The notes under the pieces are model-generated. The model made no database searches. It was not told the DNA's origin and saw only the letters and a list, made by a program, of their open reading frames with translations. Below are positions 25,895 through 38,839 of a DNA stretch of 64,000 bases, piece after piece (position 1 is the stretch's first letter; every line of letters begins with the position of its first letter). The DNA is from Epiperipatus broadwayi (Eukaryota; Onychophora; Udeonychophora; Euonychophora; Peripatidae). The DNA lies in assembly GCA_028023455.1 (NCBI GenBank), contig JAQFVV010006311.1:62001-126000 (forward strand), read 5' to 3'. A program made the translations under genes and the position numbers.

Positions 25895-26768
25895 AGGCTT
25901 GGGTGCGGCCGTAGAAACAGCATATTTCTAGAAATTTAGCTAGAAATTGCACCATCCCGTGGCTGACACGAAGGATCAGATGAGAACCATAGGAATATAT
26001 ATATATATCTCAAAATATCAGTGACTTTTCAATTATAATACTGTATAATAAATTTTAATACAATTTAAAAAAAAAAAAAAAATAGATAATTTTTTTACAT
26101 ATATTGGATAATAAATAATAATAATAATAAAACACTTCTTAAAAATATTAACAAAAATAATTTAAAAGAATTTACAAATATGTATAAAATTGACTTCATC
26201 TGATGAAAAAAACTATTTTGCTTGACTTAGTCATTGATGATACTAATTATTGTAATAAAATTGTACTTGATATCTAAAGTATGCATACTAGATGCAAGCT
26301 GATTATTATTTCGTATTTAGAAATTGAAGTTTTTTTAATAAAGAGTAAAATGTATAATGCATTATAAAATAAATATGTACAAAATAAAGGAAGGTATAAA
26401 AAGCATTTGAAAGCAATCAAAATAGCTAGAGAGAAAAAGAAATAAATGGAAACAATTAGAAATAATGAAATATTAAAGGCTTTACTGTTCATTAAATAAA
26501 AAAATAGAAAATGAATTATTTATAAGTAGTGATTTTATAAGATGTTTTAATGGGATTAATGATACAAGAAAATAATTATGAGGCTGTATATGAAAGAAGT
26601 GTTTAGAATGATTTTGAAGAAAAAGACAGTATGGAGAAATTAACTTGATCAGATGAATAGAGTATCTCATTGAATAGATAGTTATGATGATGACATTATG
26701 AATATACATTTTAAATATAACACAAACTATTTTATAACTTTTTTATAAAAATTGTTAAATATTTTAAC

Positions 26769-26886
26769 CTCCTTTCTGAGTTACCATGGACCACATATCT
26801 CGCCATCGTAAATGTTGTGCTTTGTCACTGCCCAACCTTTTCAGGAGATCCCTTGCAGTTTGTTTCATTTGAAATGTTCCTTCATC
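26769..26886 (-). CDS. POMGNT1: POMGNT1 exon C (stem domain)
   Basis: 118 nt, 39 codons plus one base carried into the next exon; residues 61-99. It reads DEGTFQMKQTARDLLKRLGS and then DKAQHLRWRDMWSMVTQKG. The family has DEGSFHLK at the start and WRD.W......KGG at the end. Acceptor ...atcttgtag. Two overlapping donors are possible around GGAGGTTAAA; only the one leaving a single G gives GGK at the junction and keeps exon D in frame. Confidence 0.95.
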
Positions 26887-27140
26887 CTACAAGATAAAAA
26901 AATATTTTTTGTTATGAATGGCAATAGTATACAAAATGTTGGATCAAAAACTTCAAATGCATCAAAAATTTAAAAAAATATATTAAATATTTCTATAGGG
27001 CAAAGGCCGCTCAAGCAGCCCCTCTTAGAGAAACAGTGATTTTAATATAGATCTTCATATAATTTTGTCTGTGATATTTTTTTTACGCAAACAACAAATT
27101 TAAATTTAAAATAATCTAAAGTAAAGTAAATTATATATAT

Positions 27141-29591
27141 TGTAACGGGCTGGGGTGTCGAAAAAAGGTTTGAACTGGGTGATGGTAAAATCATCACTCT
27201 CAAGTAAATTAAATAAAAATATCAATAATTTATAAAAGCATATATAAGCAAGATATTTAAGGAGAGCATGAGATCAAGAGATCTCTGAGAACATTGAGAG
27301 ATCAGAAGAGCAACCATAAATATAATTATCCACCAGTATTATCAATAAGTAAAAGTCATTATAAGTAAGTATAAGTACTACTCAAAATATCATTCATCAT
27401 CATGAATGATCCACAATAAAATATAATAAAATCAACAGTCCATCTTGTGGCTGGATTTAAACAATAAAACATATAAATCAACAGTCAACCTTGTGACTGG
27501 ATCGGAAATGGATCGTCTGTAGACTAGGCTAACTATTGAGCCTTTGCCAGCTTGGGCAATTATTTAAACAGAACTTGGATGCACCATCTTAGTGTCCATC
27601 CATTAGAATACATACATGACCAAAAAATCTAAAGAATAATGCTAGGATATTAAAACATGCTGACCATTATTAATGCTTAGGCCACTTGTACTGGTCAACT
27701 GTAACTTAACTTTTAATAAAACTAAACTAAAATAAAAGGTAGTGCATGGGCTTTAAAGAATATAATCTTATGTGCCAACCAGGACGATGGTGATTGACCA
27801 TCGCTGGATGCACCAAAAGCACTAATTATACATCCCCATTTATATATTCATCCCGTGCATGAATCTAGCTCAGAGAACACAAGTTCTATTACTGTATGTG
27901 GCCAAGAGATGATGCAATACATTTTTTAACAATTGAATGCAAGTTTATTAACAACAATAAAAAAATTTGAAATTAAGGACCATTTCTGATTTTGATTACA
28001 ATACAAAATTTCAAATGATTACATTGTAATTTACATAATTACTATTCAAAATTCAAATTGTTACATAAAAATAATAAATAGTTAAACTTTTAACTTATAT
28101 TTTTAATAAGACTATACCTATAGACTAGGTTTACTAAAACACATACATAGATTTGCACATATTATTAACATAACACATCTAATTTTGTCAAACAATAAAA
28201 AACCTTAATTTTATGATTACAAATTCCATTTTGAATATACATAAAATTTATATATTTGTTATAATAATAATAAAAGTTATTTTCACAATTATTCTTTGTT
28301 GAAAATACAAAAATTGTCATTCTTTATCGATTAGTTCTTTAAAAAAATACATACTATCAACTTTTTTTTTCTTCTTTAATAAACGATTTTAAACTAATAT
28401 CATTTTATATATATCTATCAGTTATAAAAATGTCATTTTACTAAGGAAATTATTTAAAATTTCATTATTATATATATAACACTATTAGATTTCAACTCAA
28501 GCAAAAGTTACTTCTTTATTTTAACTTTAAGTTATTAATTTATAATTTTAAAAGACGTTTTAAGGACTCACTGCACATATACATATCTTTGATTCCCTGC
28601 GTTTATAGATAAACAGCAGCATAAGTACACCAATTTCTTCAAGCTTTCTCTTGGTAAGCTTGGTTTTTGGTCCATCAGAAAAATATAATCGAGATTTGTT
28701 ATCATCATCAGGAAAAAGTATTGAAGTAATTTGTTGGCATACCATGGACTTCCTTCTGTAGTCCAAGCCATTATCAGTATCAGGCAGAGATACAATTCAG
28801 GCGATTTGTTAGCATGTCATGAGCTTTCTTCTGTCCAGGATTGGCAAGCTGTCTTCAACATATTTAAGCAGCTAGTTGATCCATTTGAAGTGACCCTGGC
28901 CTCATGAATCAAAACTCTATAGTAAACTATGGGGCAGCTACTGGACTGGTACTCCCTTAAATCTTCATAGGAGCTCTGTATAACTCTAATAACTATTCTG
29001 CTAACCACTTCACTGAAAATTAAAGCCAAACTTTGCAGTTGCCCTAGTTGGCCACTGCTCAAAATATTAAAAGCACTCTTCTGGCCAACTCTTACAAAAC
29101 TACAAGCAAAACTAACTGATATTTTTTAATCAGTCTTTTTATAATCTTGGCTGGGTCAGGTGATAAAAAGTGTTTTCTATCTGTCTAATCCTTTTGAAAA
29201 CAAGCTTGAAATTTTTATCAAAGTGTGGTTGGACAGATTGAAAACACATACATATTTTTAGTTTGATAGTAGAAATTTACAAATTAATTAAAAGATTTCA
29301 AAAATAGATATTTTTACAATTATCAAAAAACATACTCATTTTTAAGTTATCAAAATCAGAATAAAAATATTAATTTTTATTCACCAGACCTTTTTTTAAA
29401 TATTTAATTTTATTATAAAATATTATTTTAAATACAGATTTATTTAACCCTTTATTTATTATTTTTATTTCAGTGAATGTAGAAAATATCTACTACAATT
29501 TTTGTCTGTTTATTTCTACTTTTCCTTTATTATATATATATGTGCACACACACACACTATTAATGTGTGCTATGTAACCCAACTGGTTACA
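27141..29591. mobile_element. Possible TG...CA-bounded element
   Basis: The left end TGTAACGGGCTGGGG and the right end, whose reverse complement is TGTAACCAGTTGGG, form short imperfect inverted termini inside an AT repeat (…tatatat before, atatata after) that could include a duplication. The interior is more GC-balanced at 27480-27850 and 28570-29100. In the latter, minus-strand ORFs of 81 and 68-75 codons (28817-29062, 28560-28795) match no family I know. It could be an LTR-element remnant or a non-autonomous DNA element. Confidence 0.3.
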
Positions 29592-30979
29592 ATATATATT
29601 GTGAGAATACGATCCCAACATATTAGAAACAAAGAGGGTCTGAATAATTAAAGGTATAACAAATCTATTAACACTCTTTGTTATATATAAAAAAAATTAT
29701 GAGATTAATTATATTATAAGTAGATTGTGACCTCGTCTTTTTTTTTTTTATGTTGTGTTAAGTCTACTGACTACAAAATAAGAGTAATTGATGCTCAATT
29801 CACCAAATTCCCAAATTTGATATAAAAGAATAACAAAGAAAAATGGGATTTAAACTTAAATTACATTATTAATTTAAAAAAAAAAATTATTAAAGAGACT
29901 AAACAAAATTAAAACACTTAAACAATGGGAATACAGCATGATATATAACATGCTCACGACAGACTGGATATGCTAGAAAAGAAATTGAAATGTTTTAATC
30001 AAGAAAAAAATACATAATAATAATAATTTTTTAAGCTATCAACATATATTAAAATGATGCTTAAAATGGAACTGTTTGATTTATGATTTTGATAATTTTA
30101 TAAAAGAACAAATTATCCCCAAAAGCTATTGGAAATGATTAGAAGAGGAAAAGTTGATAGTGGTCAAAGGAATAACACATTTCCATAGAACAAGACTTAT
30201 GTTAATAATTTCAAGAGAATAATTCATGTAAATTTTATTAGTCAGCGACACAAAGCCTATAAGAAGAATTATTAGCTTGCTTAAGAAACCAAAAAAAAAA
30301 ACCACACACTTTCCAATCTATAACAGAAAATATTAATCCTAATGAACAATAAGCACTACAAAAAGAATGTGTGTGTAGGAAACGCATTAAATGTTGTAGA
30401 TGAAAGACTGCCAGTCATATGCCTATGAATAATTTGAATTTATAAGGTAATAACGTCAGTAATGTCTTCACTATCACCAGAAGACAATATTCACTAGGAA
30501 CATGGAGAAAGCAGCAGTAAACAAAGAAACATCACCTCTCCACTGTCAAGTCATCGACCGATTACCTAGAGGATGACCACCCAACATCAAATGGGTCACC
30601 TACTTCCAAGATCCGGGAATTTTCCTAATCTAGAAGAAACCAGCCATCTTGCCATCTGTGTGCTTAAGAATAGCTAACTATATAGATTAACAATTTCCAT
30701 ATCCAAATTATATATGTATCATGTAGAGCCCATTTTTCTTTGTTATATAACTCTTTGTTGTTTTTTTTTACTGAAAGAATTGATGGTCCAGTCCTATAAT
30801 TATCAATCAGTAATTATGTAAGGTGAATCATTATAATTTTTGAATTGTAATAAATTCTAGATGCTGATCCCTAAACTGGTATCGAGATGAGATTTTATCT
30901 ATAAAATAGTAAATGCTCACACTAGTACAGGACAATTTTATATGTTTATTATTATTATTAAATTAACTTGGTTATTATT

Positions 30980-31380
30980 ATTTGTTATTCTGTATGACTG
31001 ACTAAACCTCTTGTGTGGATGGCTATTGCTATCATAAATACTAGTAACGCAAAGGGGGGACTTCGTACCCAAAAGTGGCAGCAGTCAATAAATCACGATG
31101 CATCGCCATGGAGTAAGGGAGACAAGTTAAAGTTAGGGAACAGAAGGATTGGTCAGAAGATCATATCAAAATAATTATAAATTATATTGTTAGACTAAGC
31201 AAATGGTTAGAACAGATAGTGAATGATCATCCTACATGTGGTCAAAGGTTAGGGGGATGATCATAATATCTGAATCAAAGGAGGATGATCTGCTCTATAT
31301 AAATGTCAAATTGATTTGTTCCAAAAGATTGTAAATCACCCACAATGGAATAAAGTTGTTAATGATTTATTTAATTTAAT
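30980..31380 (+). other. LTR-like stretch (weak)
   Basis: A less AT-rich segment contains ctctatataaatg (about 31292-31304) followed 45 nt later by aataaag (31349-31355). That order and spacing resemble a TATA box and a polyadenylation signal of an LTR. No second copy, primer-binding site or coding region is seen. Confidence 0.2.
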
Positions 31381-31396
31381 TACAATTTGTATATGA

Positions 31397-31700
31397 TTTC
31401 TCATTTATCTAACTTTCCATTATCCATGCCATATCATTAATCCAACTTTCTATTATCCATGCCATTACATTTATCTAACTTTCCATTATCCATGTCGTAT
31501 AATTTATCTAACTTTCCATTATCCACGCTGTATCATTTATCTAACTTTCCATTATCCATGTCGTATAATTTATCTAACTTTCTATTATCCATGCCATATC
31601 ATTTATCTAACTTTCCATTATCCATGCCGTATCATTTATCTAACTTTCCATTAGCCATACCATATCATTTATTTAACTTTCCATTATCCATGCCATACCA
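31397..31700. repeat. 33-bp minisatellite, about nine copies
   Basis: Unit atttatctaactttccatta then tccatgccgtatc, with point differences between copies. Since 33 is a multiple of three, an 82-codon ORF (31459-31707) of an 11-residue repeat (MPYHLSNFPLS) stays open; I regard that ORF as a by-product. Confidence 0.92.
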
Positions 31701-33959
31701 CACATAACTCAGATGTAAATATTTTTAGTTTTATATCAAATTTATGGTAATCATCACCATAGCTTATTAGAATCGTGCATATAATCATGGAGTTTGAATA
31801 CCAAAGAGTAATGGGAATGAGGACAACCCATGACGTCGAGGACTTAAAGAGCAACCATATGGTAACAATGTGGGGGTTGAACTAAATATACTATCAAATC
31901 TCATGTATTTATAACTGACAAAACTTTAGGGACTCAAACTCGCACCATTGCCTCCATATACAAATAAAATGAATGGCGCAAATAGCCATTTTGTTCCATT
32001 TCGTTGCAATTAATGATCACTTATTAGGGCTAAACATTGTCCAATTGCATTGTAAGGAATCTGGTCAGACATTTAATATATCTGTTCAATTACAATATAT
32101 AACTTAATGGAATGATAATAATGAACTGAGCCTAGCTGATTATTGACCAATGAATGGCAAGCTAACACATAATTCAACCTTTTATAAAGCTATGAATATG
32201 GATGCCATTTATAAAAAAATAAAATATTATTGATATTCTTTGCTATGATACCACAGATTTGAACAGCATTTGTAATGTATTGAACCTATATATATCTAAT
32301 ATTTCAAATTATACTAAGAATAAGAGTGTTATTTGTAACAAATTGAAAAGGAAGATAATATAACCAAATGTCACTACCTTTTAAGTAGCAATATGTTCCT
32401 ATTAAACAAACCACTTGTAATAAAATAGACATAGTGACAAAAGATGAGAAAGATAATCTTTAATGTTCTTCAAAACACTATTTAAAACGATATGAATTTA
32501 TCTTAAACGTTTAATGTTATTTGTACTTAAAATGATTCATGAATGAATAAAATAATAACCTTAATATTCCCTCTGAATTTAGAAGCTATTTATAACAAAA
32601 TGAGAATTATAAGAATAGAAAATAAAGATTTTAGTATAACATACAAACTTGAAACATCAATCACATCAAAACAAAGTATTACCAAATAGTTCATCTCTAA
32701 TTATATCTAAATAAAATAATGCTAACTTAGCAATAGTATTTCATTAATATATATCCTTATTAAATAAACCAAATGCAATGAAGATCGAATACCTGATGAT
32801 AATAAAGACTTTATTACCTATAAATTTAGGCACATTGGTTTATTCTTAATAGGCATATAATACTTACTCTTTAAAATCCTATAAGTTCATAATATCAAAT
32901 CGTAAATAAAATAAAATACCTTAGTATTAATCAGATGAATGGAGGTATACCTATATAGTACAACTATCAGATATAACATAAATAAAAAATAAACAAAATT
33001 AAAGTTAATAATCTGTGCTGTTTTTGTTTGTTTGTTTGGGTTTTTTTTTTGGTAAGAAAATAAAAAGATTTGTTCATTCTAAGTTTTTAAATAATATAGT
33101 TATCATATAACCTAAGCATAAACAGATTGCATTATTTAATTATCCACTGGGGGGAAAAAACACATTCTAGATTTTTTTTTTTTTTGCTTTAGAATCATTA
33201 ATTTGCATAATTAATTATTCTTAAGTCAAATAATATTCAAGTACTAATGAGATAAAGTGGGGGAAATGAACAACAAAATCATTTTTTTCCCCCATCAAAA
33301 ACAAATCACAAAACTTGCACATTTCTTGATGATGTAAGCATCCACTATATCTATTGACTTAAAAACATTAACCCACATAAGGTTCAAATATATATATAAT
33401 AAAAAAAAAAAAATACTTTTTTTTTTAAAAAATTTCTAATTCACGTTAATATTTGGTGCTGACATCATAAAATGTTCCATTTTAATGAATCAAAGTGCAA
33501 GTTTACAATGCTGCTCTCTGAATAAACAAGTATATGTTTAAAATTAGAATTGGATCAACTTAAAACTTAGATTTTGTTGACAAGTCACCATAATCATCGA
33601 ATGTGGTTCAAAGCTGCAATGCAGATTCTGAAATAATAGATAGAAGCAAATCAAATTATTATATGCATTTTTAATAAGCAAACATATACAATGTGTGTAC
33701 ATACTATACACACACACACACGTGTGTGAGTTGATAACTGGAATAACTTAAATACATATGTGTATTCATAATCACAATAATAGATTATTTTTGTAGATTT
33801 CTTAATGTATATAAATACAGTACGTAATAAAAATTCTAAATATGAAACACACAATTTTATACAAGAAATGTTTAAATGAATATTAATGTTATATAGGTCT
33901 ATACTTTATATATATAGAGAGATTATTTTATTTTTAATAATTATTTATTTATATCTTAA

Positions 33960-34460
33960 GGAATATACAATATATACTCAATGTAAAATTAAATGAGATT
34001 CGAATCCACTTTCAAGCTCACAGTCATCCACTATATCCAATATTACCGATATACATGACTACATACATACAAGTGAAAAAGATAAATGATCTCCAACATA
34101 TGTATTTCATGCTGAACTAGCACTCATCAGTTGGACCGGATGATCATTTTCCACATATATATAATCAGTGCTCGATTTACATTAAATCAAATCTACAAAC
34201 TTTAATGGATAGGCTTCAAGCTTCTCCATTCTCCAACTCTTCAGCCATCCATAGCATTGAAAATCTGATGATGGAATGACAAAATCCCTTGTTAAGGCCA
34301 GTATTATTGTCAATGCCAATATTATTGTCATGTCCATGTTGACCATAAGTCAGTCTGATCCCTCGCATATAGGACCATGTCCATTTAAATACACAGAAGA
34401 GAGTTGGGCAGGATACAGGCTAAATTTGTAATATTTTAAATACAAGTGTATTTTACATAC
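33960..34460 (-). repeat. Family-B tRNA-like SINE, copy 1
   Basis: About 480 bp read on the minus strand. A tRNA-like head (gatatagtggatgactgtga as A-box region, ggattcgaatctc as B box) lies at about 33993-34045 and the body extends to higher coordinates. Shared body markers are aaaaagataaatgat, agcactcatcagtt, ccaactcttcagcc and gccaatattattgtca. Confidence 0.7.
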
Positions 34461-34477
34461 CTGGAGTCTAACAGTAA

Positions 34478-34900
34478 TATAAGGAATTTGAACACAGATT
34501 TTCAAACTCCTTTTAGCCATCCACTATATCCAATATTAATTTCCTACATATGAGGGATCAGACTGACACTTAAAGTCAACATGAGTGTGACTATAATATT
34601 GGTATCAACAAGGGCTATCTATGAGCATTCAATCATAAGGTTTTCAATAATATAGATGGCTGAAGAGTAGAGAGGATTGAACCCTGTCCATTAAAGCATG
34701 TAGATTTGCTATTTTAATATAAACCAAGATGATGATCCAGATCAACTGATGAGTGCTGATTCAGCATGAAATAGATATACTGGGGATCATTTATCTTTTT
34801 CACATGTATTAGTTATATTGGATATAGTGAATAAGACTGTATGACATTGAAAGTGTGGGTTCAATTCTCTTTAATTACATCTAGGTTAAGTATATACATT
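34478..34900. repeat. Family-B SINE, head fragment (minus) joined to inverted copy (plus)
   Basis: 34478-34545 repeats only the minus-strand head (cacagattttcaaactcc). It is followed at 34546-34900 by a plus-strand copy running body to head reversed (atgaggga, then atagatggctgaagag, then atcatttatctttttcacat) and ending with the head gtgggttcaattctc. With copy 1 this makes a tail-to-tail inverted pair. Confidence 0.65.
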
Positions 34901-34904
34901 ATAT

Positions 34905-35345
34905 ATTCAGCCTGTATTCTGCCTATCTAAGTTAAGTATACATTACATATTCATTCTGCCCTACATAAGAGGGGAAAGATTGATTTAAGGTCAACAAGAG
35001 TATGACTATAATACTGGCATCATCAAGGGTTTTCAACATTCCGTTATCAGATTTTCAATGATATGGATGGTTGAAGAGTTGGCAAGAATTTGTCCATTAA
35101 AATATGTAGATTTTCTATTTTAATATAAACTAAGCACTGATGCGTGTGAGAGATGATGATCCGGACCAACTTATGAATGCTGATTCACCTTGAAATACAT
35201 ATATTGGAGATCATTTATCTTTTTCAAATGTATGTAGTCATGTGTATCCATTATATTGGATACAATGGATGACTGTAGGGAGCTTAAAAGCCTGAGTTCA
35301 AATCACTTTAATTACATCTAGGTTAAGTATATATATTATACTCGT
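34905..35345 (+). repeat. Family-B SINE, copy 3
   Basis: Same orientation as the preceding copy: gaggggaaagattgatttaa, tatggatggttgaagagttg, gatcatttatctttttcaaa, and the head ggatacaatggatgactgta with B-box-like gagttcaaatc (about 35298-35308). Confidence 0.65.
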
Positions 35346-35369
35346 CTTTCAATATTACAGTGTAAAATT

Positions 35370-35505
35370 GTTTAGCTTTGTATTACAGATCACTTATCTT
35401 TTTCATATATATGTGATCAAAGTGTATCACTTGTATAAGATGGACTGGATACCTGTGGGGAAGCATTAAAGTGAGTTCAAATCACTTCTAATTACATTTA
35501 TTATA
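35370..35505 (+). repeat. Family-B SINE, truncated copy 4
   Basis: Only the last 130 bp: gatcacttatctttttcata, gatggactggatacctgtgg, and gtgagttcaaatcacttcta. Confidence 0.6.
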
Positions 35506-35830
35506 AACAATATACATGTATTTAAATATTATATATTGAAAATATACATTATATGTCCAATTATTAACCACTGACTTTGGGTATCCACTGAGAAGAAAGG
35601 TCATTGAAACCAAATAACATAGATAAGAAAGTTCTACTGCCATTTTAACTTTGGAATAATACAATAAACAAATGGCTAATTACTTTCACCAATGATTAAT
35701 ACAGTATTGTACTGCCTAGCTACTTTTCCTGCCCTTGACCATAGAACTTAATGTGTAACTGCATTTCAAGAATTTCATATAAAATATTCTAATATTTAAT
35801 AAAATAAATTATTAATATGAAATGACTTAC

Positions 35831-35944
35831 TTTTAATGTGAATATAAGTATCCTGCCTTCAGATACCATATTCAAAAAGAGTATCATTGCTTCATCTTCA
35901 TGAGGTGAATAAGTATCAAACAACCTTTGAGCCATTACACTTCC
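35831..35944 (-). CDS. POMGNT1: POMGNT1 exon B (stem domain)
   Basis: 114 nt, 38 codons, phase 0 at both ends; residues 23-60 of the visible fragment. It reads [20 protein letters not shown] and then [18 protein letters not shown], matching the family pattern [22 protein letters not shown]. Acceptor ...ttaatctag, donor gtaagtca. Introns of about 9 kb lie on either side. The PANDER-like fold of this region is known from vertebrate structures; assignment here is by alignment from memory. Confidence 0.95.
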
Positions 35945-37933
35945 CTAGATTAAAATAAAACTGATAGGTAAACCATTAAATCTATAAAAAAAAAAATTTT
36001 TAATAAAGAAAACCTATATGTGATATATTTTATATAAAATTGTAAATCTGAATTAATTTTAAGCATAATTTTAACTTCAATTGAGATTCTCAAAATGTTT
36101 TTTTATGATCATAAAAAAAAGAGGGTGAAGTTTCATTCAAGTTTGTATATGAAGATGAAGAAGTCAAAAATTTTACAAATTAATAATTATTTGGACATTA
36201 TATTAACAAATCTATTTATTTTTATTAATGTAATCGAAATAACTATTATATCTTTACATTTTATTTTTAAATTTTTTAATAATAATTACCTTACTTAAAT
36301 AAACAGCAATATGAGTTACTTGCTATGTGCATTACATCAAATCCAACTAAAATATGACATGGATCTAGAATTTAAGTTTTTTTATATATTTTTTTTATTC
36401 AATATTAACACTTCATTTTTTATCAAGGTAATATAAAAACAAATATAGAACATCAATGTCTTTGAAAGTCTAATTTTCTTAACAGTTGTGTTATGATTCA
36501 AATATCATTTTTCATAACTCATAATATCCTATGAATTTTAACACAGGGGTAAAGTGTCAGATTCAAGAACTAGTTTCTCAGATCGTTCTTAACTGAGCAA
36601 AAAAAAAAAAATTCATCAGATTGATCAATTGAATAGAATGATTGTGTTCAGTTTGGCACTTTACTGCTCAAATGTCACATGACTTTTCAAGAAATTCAAT
36701 ATAAAGATTACAATTACTAATTCATCAGAAAGCATGGTCTTATATATATAAATTTTTAAGATCCTCATATTATATTTTTATGTATGAAAAATAATATCAC
36801 ACAACTATTGATGCTGCTGCTTTATGGTGACTTTGGATTTGGATAGTTAAAAATTAAAAAGATTTATAATGTTGCTATTATTTCATATTTCATTTCATAA
36901 TTATTGCTATGGTATAGGTAACATCCTATAAAAAATGATCAATGAATTATATATAATTTACAAAAAGATTAACATGTAATTAATACATTTAAAAACTTTT
37001 GGCTTATGAAAGTTTATTTTCCAAAAAGTGTTTTAAAATAAGTAACTAGTTAAAAATGTAATTCTTCAAAATTTAACGGTTAGTATTTATTTATAAAACT
37101 AGTATATCAAGTCTGAATTATTGTAATTAGAAAAAATCACTTATTTATTTATTGGTGAATTAAGTGTTTGTGATTTAAAATTCCTATAAAAACTTATTTT
37201 TCTTGAATCAAGTTTATATGTATAGGTTAGCAATTAAAAAGTAGTTGGTTAATTGAAAGTATACCTCTATTAACAAAAGAAAATAAATAATTACTAGCTC
37301 AAAAGCAAACAACTCCACTTCCTAATGAAGCTTACAAGGTATTATCAATTAATTTTTATTTATATGAATTTTTAATTTTATACCTAAAAGTGTTTCATTT
37401 ATTAGAAATTAATATTTTTTCCTTGATTAAAATTGATTATAAATAATTTTATTGACGAAATTTAAAAAAATTGCCAAGATTTATTAACAATACGAAAAAA
37501 TCATTCAACATAAATCAGCTTTAATATTAAAAAACAATCCTTATTTCAAAATTTTCTGCAAAAAAATTGAGGCTCTGCCATGACAGTTAAGATTGATTAC
37601 ATCAAAATCCATTAGAAATGTTTATTCATTGTTAGCTGAACATATAGTATCATTTCTTGTCATATGCACATAAATTATATCATTTACATTCAATTCTTTA
37701 TGCTATTTTTCATTTCTAAATAAACCATGCACTCAGTCATATATTTTGATTAAATATTTCTAATATCTACCATATATATAAAATCGCAATTGACGATTTT
37801 ATGTTATAGAAATAAATGATGCAGATCACTAAAAGTGCTGGATAAAAATCTGTCAATGTGGGTCTAAAATTTCTCCTTATCTGACCACTCTTATAAAAAT
37901 AAAAACTATTGTTAAAAATCTTGCAGAAGTCTT

Positions 37934-38023
37934 GCGTCATTAGCCGAGAGGTATCGCAGCTGCCATGCAAGCAAGTAGTTGGTTGCAGACGGTTGTGGGT
38001 TCGCGTCCCGGCTGATGCTATGA
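37934..38023 (+). mobile_element. tRNA-derived SINE head, class II (Leu/Ser-like)
   Basis: A box tagccgagaggt (37941-37952) and B box ggttcgcgtcc (37998-38008), 45 nt apart, as in tRNAs with a long variable arm. It is followed by the conserved gctgatgctatgac. A related copy lies at 52881-52973 on the other strand. The acceptor stem does not close, so it is a SINE rather than a tRNA gene. Confidence 0.75.
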
Positions 38024-38064
38024 CGAGGATCTGTAGCAAAAAATACAATATTCTGAAAAACTAT

Positions 38065-38270
38065 TATTAATTATTTATTTAACAAAAAACTCCCCCTGGC
38101 CCAATTAATAAAATATAGTATGTGCATATTGAATATATGTTAAATAAAAAACAAAAAAATTAATAATTATTTATTTAATAGTAAAGTTGTTCTAGCCCAA
38201 TTAATAAAATAATAAAATGTAGCATGTAAATGTTAGATATATGTTAAATTAAAAAAAAAAACAAGAAAAA
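38065..38270. repeat. Two-copy tandem duplication of about 100 bp
   Basis: attatttatttaacaaaaaa, ggcccaattaataaaat and atatgttaaataaaaaa recur once each in 38065-38155 and 38160-38265 with substitutions. It directly follows the SINE. Confidence 0.6.
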
Positions 38271-38839
38271 AGGATATGTTAATCCAGAAAAAATACAATC
38301 TGAATTTATAGACAAATAATACTAATATAACAGTATTTCAGATTTGAACAAATATAAACAAATATTTAACAGTAAATATTTGATTCCAAATACATATTTA
38401 TATTAAAGTTGAATATTTAATAAAAAATTTTTTAAAAAGATTCAATTCAAATATATATATATATATTAACCAAATGATTATGATGATTTATAACATTAGT
38501 ACAAGTCCTTCCCAAAAAGTATTTTACTTGTTTTTCAGTTTCAATAAAATAAAAAATGAAATCTCAGGCACCAAACTTTCTAATTAGAAAGTTTAATTTT
38601 GGAAAATTTACTAACACCTGATCATCAATATTTACAAATTATTACCACCATTCCTGCATGTCTCCTAATGGATGGCATGATTACTCAAGTTATGGATATT
38701 ATTAGCATATTGAATGTTAAAAACACAATATTTGGATTGGGTTACATAAGCAAACACAAACTAAATGAATTAATAAATAAATAAATAACTTTATTAACAA
38801 TGAATATATAAAATAATAACTAAAATAATAAAAGATATT

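Larger units (their letters stand above)
23268..25983. mobile_element. 2.7-kb element with 47-bp terminal inverted repeats
   Basis: The left end 23268-23314 and right end 25937-25983 are inverted copies, identical over the first 23 bases (beginning tcatctgatccttcgtgtca) with about 43 of 47 matching; the differences are transitions, mostly at CpG. The interior has no transposase. It consists of tandem arrays (23420-25140 and 25759-25894) around a unique segment (25160-25750) with two short overlapping plus-strand ORFs of no known family. No target-site duplication is evident. It is most simply a non-autonomous DNA transposon. Confidence 0.75.
18913..26768 (-). other. POMGNT1 intron C-D
   Basis: 7.9 kb. 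From 18913 to about 21770 it is AT-rich with nothing recognised. From 21780 to 22760 base composition is more balanced and includes a promoter-like island. The TIR element lies at 23268-25983. From 26000 to 26768 it is AT-rich again. Confidence 0.5.
26887..35830 (-). other. POMGNT1 intron B-C
   Basis: 8.9 kb. It holds a possible TG...CA element (27141-29591), an LTR-like stretch (about 30980-31380), a 33-bp minisatellite (31397-31700) and a cluster of family-B repeats (33960-35505). From 29600 to 30960 there is AT-rich sequence with a higher-GC patch at about 30470-30660. From 31760 to 33950 I see nothing beyond AT-rich sequence. Confidence 0.5.

Noticed and set aside
31397-31700. CRISPR array
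   Set aside because: Units are contiguous with no unique spacers, and the genome is clearly eukaryotic.
31459-31707. 82-codon ORF of 11-residue repeats
   Set aside because: Fully explained by the 33-bp minisatellite.
31929-31940. B-box-like gagtttgagtcc on the minus strand
   Set aside because: No A box at the correct distance; single match.
37941-38008. Functional tRNA gene
   Set aside because: A and B boxes are good but the acceptor stem does not pair and a related copy exists; SINE head instead.
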